Notes: generated from the sequence alone by a model not told the origin. Shown: positions 43,487 to 53,457, counted from the first letter of the stretch. The stretch is 54,327 nucleotides of DNA from Geobacteraceae bacterium (GCA_025355965.1 JANXYR010000050.1:1-54327); one strand, 5' to 3'. Made by a program: numbers and translations.

Positions 43487-44422
43487 GTGAAAAAAATAAT
43501 CCTCTACATATTTCTAGCGTTAATAGTTTACCTGCTTTATATCGGCATTTCCCTGGTGCTTATGCCACCGGTGTCCGATCTGGCCGATAAAAAGTTCAGT
43601 ACCACCATCCAGGTCAAAGATTGGCAGGGGGACTATCATCCGTTTGTGGTCGGGCCGAAGAACCGTAACTGGACACCATCCGGGCGGATCCCGGCCGAGA
43701 TGAAGTGGGCGGTGATTCTGGCGGAGGACTCCAACTTTTATAAGCACGAAGGTTTTGATGTCAAGGCCATCAAGAATGCTATCAAGTATGATCTGGAAAA
43801 GAAGAGCCTGAAACGTGGCGCTTCGACAATTACCCAACAGACCGCCAAGAACCTGTTCCTTTCCCGCGAAAAGTCAATAACCCGTAAACTTAAAGAGATC
43901 TACCTCGCTTACCGCATGGAGCAGGAACTGACCAAAGGACGTATTATCGAGTTTTATCTGAATGTGGTTGAGCTGGGACCGATGGTTTATGGCATCGGGC
44001 ACGGAGCACAGTATTATTTTGGCAAATCGGCTTCAAGCCTTACACCGCGTGAGTGCGCCTTTCTGGCTGCCATGCTTCCCGGTCCGCGAGTGGCTTACAA
44101 TCCCTACAAGAATCTGGGTAAAGTGCTAAAACGCTCCGATATGATTCTGCGCTTGTTGCGACAGAATGGGGTTCTTGGTGAAACTGAGTACCAGACCGCT
44201 TTGGCACAATCACCCAATGTAGGCCGGTTGCAGAAGAAAATTGATGAGGTCATCAGTACGCCGCCTGTGTTTACGTCGCTGTCTTCAGCCAGGCAAGAAT
44301 CGATAGAAAAAGCGTCGGAAACAGATGGTATAACAAAGGAAAATCCGGCGACTGCCGTACCAATGCAATCTGGTGATGCGGCTCCGGCAAACCAAAATGA
44401 GAGTCAGAATGATAAAAGATGA
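43487..44422 (+). CDS. mtgA: Monofunctional peptidoglycan glycosyltransferase
   Basis: A 311-residue GT51 enzyme that polymerises lipid II glycan chains. It has an N-terminal membrane helix, then the five GT51 blocks, including [16 protein letters not shown] (catalytic Glu), [16 protein letters not shown] (motif II), [44 protein letters not shown] and [16 protein letters not shown]. There is no transpeptidase domain, so it is MtgA rather than a class A PBP. The Ser/Glu/Asn-rich C-terminal tail of about 60 residues is longer than usual. GTG start at 43487. The stop overlaps the rlmN start as ATGA. Confidence 0.93.
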   Translation: MKKIILYIFLALIVYLLYIGISLVLMPPVSDLADKKFSTTIQVKDWQGDYHPFVVGPKNRNWTPSGRIPAEMKWAVILAEDSNFYKHEGFDVKAIKNAIKYDLEKKSLKRGASTITQQTAKNLFLSREKSITRKLKEIYLAYRMEQELTKGRIIEFYLNVVELGPMVYGIGHGAQYYFGKSASSLTPRECAFLAAMLPGPRVAYNPYKNLGKVLKRSDMILRLLRQNGVLGETEYQTALAQSPNVGRLQKKIDEVISTPPVFTSLSSARQESIEKASETDGITKENPATAVPMQSGDAAPANQNESQNDKR

Positions 44423-45576
44423 TAAATAAAACAGATCTTAAAAACTTGACACTGTCAGCCCTTGAAAAGTTTCTCCAGGGTCAGGGGAAAGAGCGCTTCC
44501 GCGCCCTCCAGGTCTTCAAATGGGTCTATCAGCAGGATGCCCACGGCTTCGAGGAGATGACTAATATCTCCAAGGCTCTACGTGCCGAACTGGACGAAAC
44601 GGCCTATATCAGCAACCTTGAACCGGAGGCTGTCGAGGAGGGGAATGACGGTACGCGCAAATACCTGTTCAACCTGGGAGATGGCCATGCGGTTGAATCA
44701 GTACTGATCCCGATTGAGGGGCGCAATACTCTCTGTATTTCATCACAGGTCGGATGTGCGATGGCGTGTGAATTTTGCCTGACAGGCACATTCAAGCTTG
44801 CCCGCAACCTGACTACGGCTGAGATAGTGAACCAGATTATGGCGGTCAAGCGGGATCTTGCCAGAAATCCTCCTGCCCTCACCCGGCCTTTGGCCACCCT
44901 CTCTCAGGGGGAGAGGGTAATGGCTCCCCTTCTCCCTCTGGGAGAAGGATGGGATGAGGGAGAGCTGGATGATCAGGAAGAGTCTCAGGCTGCTATCCGC
45001 AATATCGTGCTGATGGGTATGGGCGAGCCGCTGCACAATCTGGACAACGTTATTCCGGCCATCCAGATCATGATTGACGGCAATGGGCTGCAGCTCTCCA
45101 ACCGACGCGTGACTGTTTCCACATGCGGTCTGGTGCCGGAGATGGAGCGGCTGGGCCGGGAAATCCCGAACGTTAACCTAGCGGTGTCACTGAATGCCAC
45201 GACTGACGAATTACGGGATCGAATCATGCCGGTTAACCGGAGATATCCGCTTAAAGAACTTTTGAAAGCCTGCAAAGAATTTCCACTCCCCGGTCGCCGC
45301 AAGGTGACTTTCGAATATGTCCTGCTGGGGGGGGTAAATGATACACGGGAGGATGCCAAGCGGCTGCTGAAGCTGATCAGCGATATCCCCAACAAGGTCA
45401 ACCTTATTCCGTTCAACGAGCATGAAGGATGTGATTTCAAGGCACCGACACGTGCAGCTATCGATGCTTTTCACAAGTATCTGATTGACCGGTTCGTGAC
45501 CGTTATCACCCGTGACAGCCGTGGGGGGGATATATCAGCGGCGTGCGGGCAGTTGAAAGGGAAGCTCAGGAAGTGA
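44419..45576 (+). CDS. rlmN: 23S rRNA/tRNA adenine-C2 methyltransferase RlmN with an in-frame repeat insertion
   Basis: A 385-residue radical SAM enzyme that methylates A2503 of 23S rRNA and A37 of some tRNAs. It has the cluster motif [11 protein letters not shown] (CX3CX2C), [26 protein letters not shown] and the C-terminal catalytic Cys in [13 protein letters not shown]. It is longer than usual because about 29 residues (153-181) are encoded by an 85-bp palindromic element at 44876-44960. That insert sits between a conserved helix and the strand leading to LMGMGEP, probably a surface loop. All catalytic cysteines remain. It is translationally coupled to mtgA. Confidence 0.95.
   Translation: MINKTDLKNLTLSALEKFLQGQGKERFRALQVFKWVYQQDAHGFEEMTNISKALRAELDETAYISNLEPEAVEEGNDGTRKYLFNLGDGHAVESVLIPIEGRNTLCISSQVGCAMACEFCLTGTFKLARNLTTAEIVNQIMAVKRDLARNPPALTRPLATLSQGERVMAPLLPLGEGWDEGELDDQEESQAAIRNIVLMGMGEPLHNLDNVIPAIQIMIDGNGLQLSNRRVTVSTCGLVPEMERLGREIPNVNLAVSLNATTDELRDRIMPVNRRYPLKELLKACKEFPLPGRRKVTFEYVLLGGVNDTREDAKRLLKLISDIPNKVNLIPFNEHEGCDFKAPTRAAIDAFHKYLIDRFVTVITRDSRGGDISAACGQLKGKLRK
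44876..44960. repeat. Palindromic repeat element inserted in rlmN
   Basis: The outer arms CCCTCACCC and GGGATGAGGG are inverted. Two internal hairpins are visible: ACCCTCTC (44896-44903) with GAGAGGGT (44911-44918), and CCTTCTCCC (44928-44936) with GGGAGAAGG (44940-44948). It matches the common CCCTCTCCC-type bacterial intergenic palindromes, but lies in frame inside a gene. Confidence 0.85.
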
Positions 45577-45653
45577 TCAGACCGACAAGGCACGTTGGCA
45601 ATACAAAATACACATTAAACACACAATGTGCGTTCTTATAAGTTCTCGTGTGT

Positions 45654-47363
45654 TTAGTTGCGCGTTTTCAGCATGTAATACGAACCCCGCCCACTACCAT
45701 GAAGTTCTAACTCGTTATCTTTAGACATCTTTTTTAGTAAGTGGTATGCCTGAGCTGTGGTGATCTTACACAAGTCGGCAACGTCTTCCCGTGTGATTCG
45801 CTTGTCTTTTCTGGCAGCCAAAGCCGAAAGGACCATTTGGTGTTGTTGTATCTTGTCAAATCCTTTAGTTCTCACGTAGCCGGAAACATCTTCAAGGCGA
45901 TTGTAAAGGGCTGCCGCCAGATGATAAATCCTTGCACGCTTTTCGCCGCGAGCTTCGATCAATCCTCGCTCAAGAAGACGTTCCAGAACCCTTTTCCCTT
46001 CTGAGGCACCTTTCTGGATTGCCTTGGAGACATGGTCGGCATCAATTCTTCGCTCGACAAAGAGAGTATTTAAAACAATCAGCTCATCCAATATAAACGG
46101 TCTTCCCGCCTTATCCTCTTCATAAACAAACGATGCAAATTTCAGAGACGGCTCACCGCCATTCAGTGTGACACGGACTCCACTGGAATCGCTGCGTGCA
46201 TAATCGGGGGCCGGACGACCATAGCGTAGCTGTCCTTCAAATATCCTGTCAACGCCGCGTCCTGTCTGCTCAACCAGGCCAATTCGTTTGAACGCTGCCG
46301 CCAGTCTGGGGTTTCTCGGTTTTGGTTCATGGACAAGGAGATTGTCGATTGTCACTCCCTCCGGGAAACCACCGGGGCTGGCAATGAGCATATGGTCATG
46401 GTGCATCTGAATATACACATCATCAAGCCGGGTGTAGTCCCGATGCAAGACGGCATTGTTAACCGCTTCGCGGAAACCGCTGGGAGAATAGTCCGGAATT
46501 GGCAGACGGAGCATGCCGATAGTAATTTCTTTTTCTTCGTTGCGGGCTGCGAAGCGGGAGCCTATCTCCTGCAGGGTTTTGAGAAGTGGAGACCGAAACG
46601 GATCATTCACCTTCACATTGGCTTGGGCGTCGAGGACCTGGAAATGAACCTGATGGGTCGGGATCACGTCGGCGATAACATTCTCTCTGCCGAGGAGCAA
46701 TAGACCCGCGACATTGGGAACAAGTTTGCCATGGCGTGTTTCCACAAGTCGGAGTGCCTTGGCAACCTCTTCATTGGAAAGATCCAGCAGGCTTCTGTCA
46801 CCACGGAGGCGGACGATCTCCTGGCGCAACCGTTCAAACTCCAATGGGTCAAGGTCTGCAAAGGTCAGTTGTTCTAGCACCTGTGCCGAGAAATCCAACA
46901 GTCCCAGGTCAACCCTGCGAGAACGCTGATCACGAGGATAAAACGGTACACTTTCCGGTTTACCGTCCGATTTGATGGTCCGGTGAAGTGCCTTGCCGGA
47001 TTTCGTGGCGCATGGCTCCGGATAGGGATCAACCTCAATGGCAATGACCTGTCCCATGTCATGCCTGATAACAGAGATGCGGGTGTTGACACTCGGAACG
47101 GTATTGTTGAAAATTGCCGATTGGAGTTTTGGAGGATCAGTAACGTCGCCATGGCGTGGATGGGCTCCGGTTATTGCGCCGTCGTCCTCAACGCCGATCA
47201 GGAGAACGCCACCTTTACTGTTGGCCATGGAAACGACCTCTTCGTAAATCTCGCGGTCGGGCATTGTGCGGCGGTCTGACTTGAACTCCACGTCAAGCTG
47301 TTCGCCTTTGGCGATTATGTCATTAAGCTGTTCAACTGTAACCAACGAATACCTCCCATTCAT
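45654..47363 (-). CDS. AlbA_2 (Schlafen-like) protein with HATPase_c_4-type region
   Basis: A 569-residue protein. The N-terminal AlbA_2 domain has the marker LDVEFKSDRRTMP and VVSMANSKGGVLLIGVEDDG. The middle shows the ATPase-like FREAVNNAVLHRDYTRLDDVYIQM and the GFPEGVTIDNLLVHEPKPRNPRLA and EQTGRGVDRIFEG region. The C-terminus carries winged-helix segments (VLERLLERGLIE, ITREDVADLCKITTAQAYHLLKKM). Such proteins occur beside restriction and defence genes, and as regulators. It overlaps mcrC by 4 bp and is the last gene of the restriction operon, so a defence or regulatory accessory role is likely. Function unproven. Confidence 0.8.
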   Translation of the reverse strand: MNGRYSLVTVEQLNDIIAKGEQLDVEFKSDRRTMPDREIYEEVVSMANSKGGVLLIGVEDDGAITGAHPRHGDVTDPPKLQSAIFNNTVPSVNTRISVIRHDMGQVIAIEVDPYPEPCATKSGKALHRTIKSDGKPESVPFYPRDQRSRRVDLGLLDFSAQVLEQLTFADLDPLEFERLRQEIVRLRGDRSLLDLSNEEVAKALRLVETRHGKLVPNVAGLLLLGRENVIADVIPTHQVHFQVLDAQANVKVNDPFRSPLLKTLQEIGSRFAARNEEKEITIGMLRLPIPDYSPSGFREAVNNAVLHRDYTRLDDVYIQMHHDHMLIASPGGFPEGVTIDNLLVHEPKPRNPRLAAAFKRIGLVEQTGRGVDRIFEGQLRYGRPAPDYARSDSSGVRVTLNGGEPSLKFASFVYEEDKAGRPFILDELIVLNTLFVERRIDADHVSKAIQKGASEGKRVLERLLERGLIEARGEKRARIYHLAAALYNRLEDVSGYVRTKGFDKIQQHQMVLSALAARKDKRITREDVADLCKITTAQAYHLLKKMSKDNELELHGSGRGSYYMLKTRN

Positions 47364-48655
47364 GCAGACATTTTGATCCCCAATACTTTCCCGATCTCCA
47401 AACGGAATGCTGGACCATCTGCCTTTAAATCTCGATCTAATTTGACAAACTCAACTCTTATCTTGTGGCTGCAATAACCCTCTTTGATTGTATATGACTT
47501 GGCTGTTACTCCATCTACATACGGGAAGAGCAGAACATTTTCAGGGCATTTGTACCGATGAGCGTAGGCATAGAGTTGATATATATCAGCCTGCGATACG
47601 CCATTAGTACTGTCCTCTTCGTCAGACTTCAGATGCTTCCACTTTGTGTCTAGGATCAACCGCAGTCCACCCAGTTTGTCATCAATAATCAGGTCGGGCT
47701 TTAACCGGAATTTGTCACGGCTGTCATGTTCCCTTTTGAGTAGCCATTCCCTACGGCCTACAGCTTGTATATGTATATTCTCTCGTAAAAGATCGAAGTC
47801 CTCCGCATAACGATGAATGTAACGGGCGATGAACTCCTCAAACAATTGCTCCATTGGGAAAAGTAGTGAGAAAGAGACTTCCTTGCCCTTTGTCCATATA
47901 GGACTCATTCCCTTTATGACAAGCATTGAAAAGCCTATGAGCGGTTTAAACCTTTCAGTGTTGCGGTTGTAATGGATATCTGAAAAGTGATGGTCTGCAA
48001 TTTCCAGATCCTGTACTTCATCCAGAAGGAACACGATTTCTCTGAGTTTTTTCTGTGCGGTTGTTGAACTGGAGAGCAAGAGCAGCCTGCGGCATGCTGC
48101 CTTTAGGATTCTATTTAATGATGTGTCAGAAATAAAATCATCGTAGCGACAGTAGACACGCTCCTCATGAATTGCATTTTTGACCGCATGCTTACCAACC
48201 AGGAGTTTACCTTTGAGGCGATAAAGATTCTCTTCTCGGGTCACATAGGTATGGTCGATTCCCCGCTTCAGCTCTTTTAACGTTTTTTCTGCGAATAGTG
48301 CGATAAGTTGATCGAGGAGCGGCATCTTCTGTTTGCCGATAGCGGCCAAATCGCGCTCTTCACCAACGATCTTTCTTGTCATAGACAGCATATACAGAAG
48401 ATTCTGTTGCGCTCGCTCCTTACCCTCTTTATCCGGTTTGTCAATTTTAGGAAGGATTTCGATGGCACCACCGGGGACAGCAATGACTCCGACGTAATTC
48501 TTTGCCTTAACGAACCTTCGATCATTCCAATCAAAAATAGTATCTCCAGCAGAACCGCTCCACTGCTCATCAAAACCTTGCAGCTGCGTCAGGAGTTTTC
48601 TGTTTTGATCGGAGCGCAGAATACGCTCGTATTCTGCTACCTTGAGATAGCGCAT
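47360..48655 (-). CDS. mcrC: McrC, nuclease subunit of a type IV restriction system
   Basis: A 431-residue McrC-family protein. The N-terminal part contacts McrB (VGVIAVPGGAIEILPKI, YVTREENLYRLKGKLLV). The C-terminal PD-(D/E)XK nuclease has FRLKPDLII and LRLILDTKWK (Asp ... Asp-Thr-Lys), followed by the QADIYQLYAYAHRY helix typical of McrC and PD-(D/E)XK enzymes. Start and stop codons touch the neighbouring genes. It cuts DNA containing modified bases when assembled with McrB. Confidence 0.92.
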   Translation of the reverse strand: MRYLKVAEYERILRSDQNRKLLTQLQGFDEQWSGSAGDTIFDWNDRRFVKAKNYVGVIAVPGGAIEILPKIDKPDKEGKERAQQNLLYMLSMTRKIVGEERDLAAIGKQKMPLLDQLIALFAEKTLKELKRGIDHTYVTREENLYRLKGKLLVGKHAVKNAIHEERVYCRYDDFISDTSLNRILKAACRRLLLLSSSTTAQKKLREIVFLLDEVQDLEIADHHFSDIHYNRNTERFKPLIGFSMLVIKGMSPIWTKGKEVSFSLLFPMEQLFEEFIARYIHRYAEDFDLLRENIHIQAVGRREWLLKREHDSRDKFRLKPDLIIDDKLGGLRLILDTKWKHLKSDEEDSTNGVSQADIYQLYAYAHRYKCPENVLLFPYVDGVTAKSYTIKEGYCSHKIRVEFVKLDRDLKADGPAFRLEIGKVLGIKMSA

Positions 48656-51127
48656 TTATTCGTCTTGATTATCCGCGTTCTTAGAGTGGTACTTGTATAG
48701 TGATACGAGGAAACGCTCCAGCATTTCACCTGTTGATTCAATAAATTCAGGTTTAACCTCATAGCGGTAGCAATCGTCGTAATCTTGATGGTCGAAACCG
48801 AGAATGTCCTTTTCTACAAGTTTCTCAGCTTTGATTACAGGGTATGGATTCTTGGAAGAGCCTCCATTTCCATTATTACCGCAGCCGAGTAAAAGGCAGA
48901 TTTTTTCCCAGTCCCCATAGAAATATTCTTGTAGCAGCGGAATGATGTTTTTAAGGAGTGTATCCCTCAGGTCAACAAGTGACCGGCATTCAAGGAAATA
49001 TGAGTGGCCAATCATATGGTCCCGGTCGTAGAGGAATTCAATGCGTCGATTGATCGTACCAAGCAGTGCTTTCACATCTACACCACCGATTGTGCCAACA
49101 ATTTTCTCGATCAGATCAAGATCAGGCATCATCTCCTTGAACTGGAAACGGCGGCGTAGTGCAATATCAATAAAGGCTATTGATCGGTCAGCAGTGTTCA
49201 TTGTACCGATAACGGAAAGGTTGGCAGGAACCCCAAACTCGGGCTTGGAATAGGGGAGTTTTACTCTCAACTTATTTTTGGCTCCGATACGCTTATCAAG
49301 CTCAACAAGTGTAATCAGTTCGCCAAATATTTTGCTAATGTTGCCACGGTTAATCTCATCAATAAAAATGGCATAGTTGTTTGATGGATCTTTTTCTGCC
49401 CGCTGGCAAACTCTCTTGAACACTCCTGGCTCAATCCGGAACTTGATACCGCTTTCGTCATCATCTTCAGTGTCTGTAATCGGACGAATACCTTCAACAA
49501 ATTCTTCATAGCCATACGATTGATGGAACGTTACAAACTCATAGCGCTTAACTGTTTCAGTCGTAGGCACGTTCTCAGATTCTTTGTGTAGGTCAATAAT
49601 TTCTGGTGCTACCTCTGGAAGCTGTTCTGTCTTCACAGACCAAACCGAGCTTGCATCCTTCCAAAACACTTGTGGATAAAGCCTTTTTTGATAATTTACC
49701 TGTTCACACTCTTGCACGGTATGGCTTTGCAATGTTGCCCAAAGCCGTGCTCCAGGGTTTTTTATGTCGGATTGCGAAAGCTTTGCCAATACAAGCCGGT
49801 GTTTCAGCAAGTCCCGAACCTTGATTCTGTCCATCTCAAGTACCGCCGCACCGACAATCTGCCACCAGGGCTTATCAGCAACAAGTCGGGCGAGATAGCT
49901 CTCCTCTGATTCTCCGGAATTGCTCGTTGTGTAATCTTTGAAATATTTGGTCAGATTGTATGTTTTACCGGTGCCAGGGGGGCCGTACATAATGAGGTTT
50001 TCAGCGACTTTCTTTACGGGTGACTGCGTTGGTTGCGTTGCAGTGTATGTCTCGATATTTTCTGAAACTGTTCCCGGCGGTATTTCCTTCGGCTGTAAAG
50101 CTGCCAATTCTAAAAGGGTACAATTAAAATATGGCTTTAAAATTGAACTTTCAAACTGCTCAAGCTCTGTTGAAGGGACTAATTTGAGTGTTGAATTATA
50201 GCTTGGTGTCCACCCCTTCTTTTCACCTGAATAACTTCCTTTTTTACTAGAGGTTTTCAAAATTTCATATTTTCTTGCAATCCAACCGTCTTCAAAAGAA
50301 GAGTTATCAATTACATCTGAGATTACTTTTCCAACTAGCAATAAATTATTGTTACCGTTACAAAGATAGAAAAAATCATTTTGACGCAAATCACTTCTGA
50401 AAGCCGATCCTTGGCCTTTCTTTGTATCTTTGTGGATTGTAATAATTCTATCTTTTAAGTGTTTTTCTATGTCAGCTTCAGTAAAGTCAACAGTTCCATG
50501 AGAAATTTTCCAAATCCTTAATGCTGCTTTACAATTATTCCAAATGTCGTTGGCGTATTCGAAAATAGATTGTTCAAGGGGCTTTTTAGCTAACGCTTTG
50601 GAGTAAAGGTAGCTGAAGGGCTTGTCTGAGGTTGAAGTCTCATTAAGACAGTACACCATTGGATCTTTGATAAAAATATTCAAAATGTTCGGGTTACTTC
50701 TATCCTGATAATGAAAAGCGATCTTCCATCTGTAAGCATCACCAAGATCAATACCATCAATCGTTTCTAAATCGCCAATGCTGGCGGCCTCAACCACCTG
50801 TACGATGAGATTTTTTACCTTTTCAAATGCTTGCTCAGCAGAATCACCATATTTTGTATACCATGCAAATTTTGAATCATATGACCGGCCTCTGCCGCCT
50901 TCCTTTGCTTCAGTGTTGTTCCGCTCATAAACACCGAACTTGAAAGATGATCCACCCCAGATACTGCCCATTGATTCAAGTCGAGATTCTATCCAGTAGG
51001 TGAAAGTGTCCTTGTTACCCACATTTGTATATTCAGACAACGTCATTGACTTGATACGGTCTACTGGCCATTTTTCAAGAAATTCATCCCACAATTTATT
51101 AGCTTCATCAGTTTTAGTATTCACCAT
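48656..51127 (-). CDS. mcrB: McrB, AAA+ GTPase of a type IV restriction system with EVE-like reader domain
   Basis: An 823-residue McrB. The N-terminus (residues 1 to about 150) contains WIESRLESMGSIWGGSSFKFG, seen in many McrB N-termini. Residues ~220-335 look like an EVE/PUA-like modified-base reader (FFYLCNGNNNLLLVGKV). The motor has Walker A MYGPPGTGKTY (residues 380-390), Walker B YAIFIDEINRGNISKIFGEL, the McrB GTP signature GTMNTADRSIAFID and an arginine finger region ALRRRFQF. AGGAGG precedes the ATG at 51127; GTG at 51124 is equally well placed. It forms an operon with mcrC. Confidence 0.92.
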   Translation of the reverse strand: MVNTKTDEANKLWDEFLEKWPVDRIKSMTLSEYTNVGNKDTFTYWIESRLESMGSIWGGSSFKFGVYERNNTEAKEGGRGRSYDSKFAWYTKYGDSAEQAFEKVKNLIVQVVEAASIGDLETIDGIDLGDAYRWKIAFHYQDRSNPNILNIFIKDPMVYCLNETSTSDKPFSYLYSKALAKKPLEQSIFEYANDIWNNCKAALRIWKISHGTVDFTEADIEKHLKDRIITIHKDTKKGQGSAFRSDLRQNDFFYLCNGNNNLLLVGKVISDVIDNSSFEDGWIARKYEILKTSSKKGSYSGEKKGWTPSYNSTLKLVPSTELEQFESSILKPYFNCTLLELAALQPKEIPPGTVSENIETYTATQPTQSPVKKVAENLIMYGPPGTGKTYNLTKYFKDYTTSNSGESEESYLARLVADKPWWQIVGAAVLEMDRIKVRDLLKHRLVLAKLSQSDIKNPGARLWATLQSHTVQECEQVNYQKRLYPQVFWKDASSVWSVKTEQLPEVAPEIIDLHKESENVPTTETVKRYEFVTFHQSYGYEEFVEGIRPITDTEDDDESGIKFRIEPGVFKRVCQRAEKDPSNNYAIFIDEINRGNISKIFGELITLVELDKRIGAKNKLRVKLPYSKPEFGVPANLSVIGTMNTADRSIAFIDIALRRRFQFKEMMPDLDLIEKIVGTIGGVDVKALLGTINRRIEFLYDRDHMIGHSYFLECRSLVDLRDTLLKNIIPLLQEYFYGDWEKICLLLGCGNNGNGGSSKNPYPVIKAEKLVEKDILGFDHQDYDDCYRYEVKPEFIESTGEMLERFLVSLYKYHSKNADNQDE

Positions 51128-51133
51128 ATCCTC

Positions 51134-51637
51134 CTAAATCCAGAAAAGTCGGAAAACTACCTCTTCAATCATCGTCAGCTTTGTGAAGTCTGCCTTTTTA
51201 AGAACTCGAAGATTAGGTCGTTCGAGTTTCTCACCTTGGGCGTTTCCCTTGGTATGCGTGGCTACCTTTTTCCCGGTGATATCGGGGAGAGTATGCCCAG
51301 GGCCACTTCCGAACCAGAAGAATGGGCCAAGATCAAGGGACTTTTGGTCAAACTGCATCCATATCACACAGCCACTTGGTTTAGTGCCAAGAGAAAGCTG
51401 AACCTTTTGCGAGCTCGTTGAGGCACCATTGTAAGAGGCTTTTAGCTGTATATGCCGACTGATACCATTGCATGAAATGACAACGTCATATCCGCCACTA
51501 TCAACTTCGGCCTTCAGCACTTCTATGTCGCGGATATTCTTTTTCCAGAGGTGTTTAAGAATTTCTCCGATAAAGAGATGTTCGAGGATTTTTTCTCGAA
51601 GTGATGAATGTAAATAGTGGCTGGAATCAATCGGCAT
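51134..51637 (-). CDS. PD-(D/E)XK-like protein in the McrBC operon
   Basis: A 167-residue protein. The block EVDSGGYDVVIS followed by RHIQLKAS fits the PD-(D/E)XK core (Asp ... Gln-x-Lys), and a Glu sits in the preceding helix (GEILKHLWKK). This suggests a small nuclease or nuclease-related DNA-binding protein. It has a good ribosome site (GGAAGGATA) and ends 6 bp before mcrB. Specific family unknown; the nuclease call is motif-based and moderate. Confidence 0.6.
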   Translation of the reverse strand: MPIDSSHYLHSSLREKILEHLFIGEILKHLWKKNIRDIEVLKAEVDSGGYDVVISCNGISRHIQLKASYNGASTSSQKVQLSLGTKPSGCVIWMQFDQKSLDLGPFFWFGSGPGHTLPDITGKKVATHTKGNAQGEKLERPNLRVLKKADFTKLTMIEEVVFRLFWI

Positions 51638-51661
51638 GCGGTTATCCTTCCATTCAATAGA

Positions 51662-51949
51662 CTATTCCAGTCTGCTCTTGGCAATTCGAATTTCCTCATC
51701 AGTAAATAATTCAGCAAATTCAGGCAAGAGAACATGAGCCTCTACGGTGAGGTGCCTACAGTTGCACATAATGAGACGGGTGAGGCCTTCGTGGAAGTGG
51801 GAGCTGTGGAGAAGTTCCTTCGCCGTTGCAAGGCCACCCTTACTTTTGAGCATGATCAAAAAGCGCTTGGCATCGTAGGAGCATTCTTCCTTAGCTCTCC
51901 GGTAAATCTCATACATTGCGAGTTCGAAACGGTTTTCTAGATCAGGCAT
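51662..51949 (-). CDS. Small helical protein of unknown function upstream of McrBC
   Basis: A 95-residue helical protein (ELAMYEIYRRAKEECSYDAKRFLIML, then KGGLATAKELLHSSHFHEGLTRL, then LTVEAHVLLPEF and FTDEEIRIAKSRLE). This pattern recurs in small proteins of unknown function in many bacteria, often near restriction or defence genes. It starts with an ATG after AAAAAGGT and is co-directional with the restriction genes, 24 bp before the next. No catalytic motif is visible. Confidence 0.7.
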   Translation of the reverse strand: MPDLENRFELAMYEIYRRAKEECSYDAKRFLIMLKSKGGLATAKELLHSSHFHEGLTRLIMCNCRHLTVEAHVLLPEFAELFTDEEIRIAKSRLE

Positions 51950-52049
51950 AATTTACCTTTTTACCAAGTAAACGTCGCTAATCAAGTTTGGAAACTCCCT
52001 CAAAAAGTCAAAAAGTTATAGCAAAACCCCAGATTAAAAGCTACACAAA

Positions 52050-52076
52050 CAAAAAGAGCGGCATCGCTGCCGCTCT
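52050..52076 (-). terminator. Rho-independent terminator of the RhlE gene
   Basis: AGAGCGGCA (52055-52063) pairs perfectly with TGCCGCTCT (52068-52076) around a 4-base loop. On the minus strand it is followed by five T residues. Confidence 0.9.
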
Positions 52077-52107
52077 CGGTCTCTGTTACTGATGTATGTC
52101 GGTATTT

Positions 52108-53457
52108 CTACGCCTGTGGACGACGTGAGCGATACTCGATCACCGGTTCATGACGGGTCGCAGGTGCGCTGCGTGGAACATTTCCGGCAGGTTTTGCCGA
52201 TTTGCTCCATGACTTTGCCTGACCATCACGTCCGCCGGCAGGTTTGCCGAAGCGACCTGCAGGTCCGCCGGGGCCGCTTTTACGAGGACCGCCGCTACGG
52301 CCGGCTGGTTTCCTGATGGAGGTTGACGGCTCATGCCCGGCAATCTGCAGTTCCGGAAGTTTCTTGCCGATGAAGCGTTCAATGCGCTCCAGGTAATTGC
52401 GCTCGCCAGCCGATGCGAATGAGATGGCGATTCCGGTTGCCCCCGCACGACCTGTACGGCCGATACGGTGGACATAGTCTTCGGCAAAGCGTGGCAGGTC
52501 AAAATTGATAACGTGGCTGATGCCGTTTACATCCAGACCGCGAGCAGCAACGTCAGTTGCCACCAGCAAACGGATGCCGCCGCGACGCATACGATCGATG
52601 GTTTTGTTTCGGGCCATCTGGGTCATGTCGCCGTGAAGGGCCGCTGCAGGAAAACCGTTGCGGGAAAGTTCACGGGATAATTCATCGGCATCACGCTTTG
52701 TGGCAGAAAAAATAATGGCACGGGTCAGTTCGGAATCACTGACCAGGTGATTAAGGAGCTCTTTTTTGTGATTGAGGTTGTCGGTAACATGCAGACGCTG
52801 CTCTATCAGTGCGTGCGATGAAGTACTAACTGCAAGCTGAATCCGCTTCGGTTCACGCATCATTTTCTCGGCCAGTCGCGCTATGTCACCTTCCATAGTG
52901 GCGGTGAACATCAGGGTCTGGCGATTAGAAGGGGTACGCTCAACGATCTTGTTGATGTCTTCGCTGAAACCCATGTCAAGCATGCGGTCGGCTTCATCAA
53001 GAACCAGCATCTCCAGACGGTCGAGGCGGATGCTGCCGCGTTCAATGTGGTCCACCAGGCGTCCCGGTGTGGCAACAATGATGTCAACAGGTGCGGAAAG
53101 CAGGCGCAGTTGCTCACGATAAGGCATGCCGCCAAGAAGCGTACCGCAGCGTGGACGGATACCGCGACCGTAGTTGCGGGCGGATTCCATAACCTGGCCG
53201 GCCAGTTCGCGAGTCGGTGCCAGGACAAGAATACGTGGGCCTTTGCCCGGCAGTGCCGATTTTTTAGTCAGGAGTTCAAGGGCTGGCAGCACAAAGGCTG
53301 CAGTTTTACCGGTGCCGGTTTGGGCTGTGGCAATCACGTCGTGACCTGCCAATACCAGCGGTATGGATTGTTCCTGAATTGGGGTTGGGGTTGTGTAACC
53401 ACAGGCGGTAATCGCCGAGAGGATGGCCGGGTTAAGGCCCAGTTCTTCAAACGTCAT
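52108..53457 (-). CDS. rhlE: DEAD-box ATP-dependent RNA helicase, RhlE-like
   Basis: A 449-residue RNA helicase with all core motifs: Q motif PTPIQEQSIP, motif I AQTGTGKTAA, Ia PTRELAGQ, II DEAD, III TATM (in place of SAT), IV/V ATDVAARGLD and VI HRIGRTGRAG. The C-terminal ~65 residues form a basic Gly/Pro/Arg/Lys tail that would bind RNA. The start at 53457 follows AAGGAATT; an upstream in-frame start at 53499 adds a region unlike the family. The 5' leader is long and AT-rich. Confidence 0.92.
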   Translation of the reverse strand: MTFEELGLNPAILSAITACGYTTPTPIQEQSIPLVLAGHDVIATAQTGTGKTAAFVLPALELLTKKSALPGKGPRILVLAPTRELAGQVMESARNYGRGIRPRCGTLLGGMPYREQLRLLSAPVDIIVATPGRLVDHIERGSIRLDRLEMLVLDEADRMLDMGFSEDINKIVERTPSNRQTLMFTATMEGDIARLAEKMMREPKRIQLAVSTSSHALIEQRLHVTDNLNHKKELLNHLVSDSELTRAIIFSATKRDADELSRELSRNGFPAAALHGDMTQMARNKTIDRMRRGGIRLLVATDVAARGLDVNGISHVINFDLPRFAEDYVHRIGRTGRAGATGIAISFASAGERNYLERIERFIGKKLPELQIAGHEPSTSIRKPAGRSGGPRKSGPGGPAGRFGKPAGGRDGQAKSWSKSAKPAGNVPRSAPATRHEPVIEYRSRRPQA

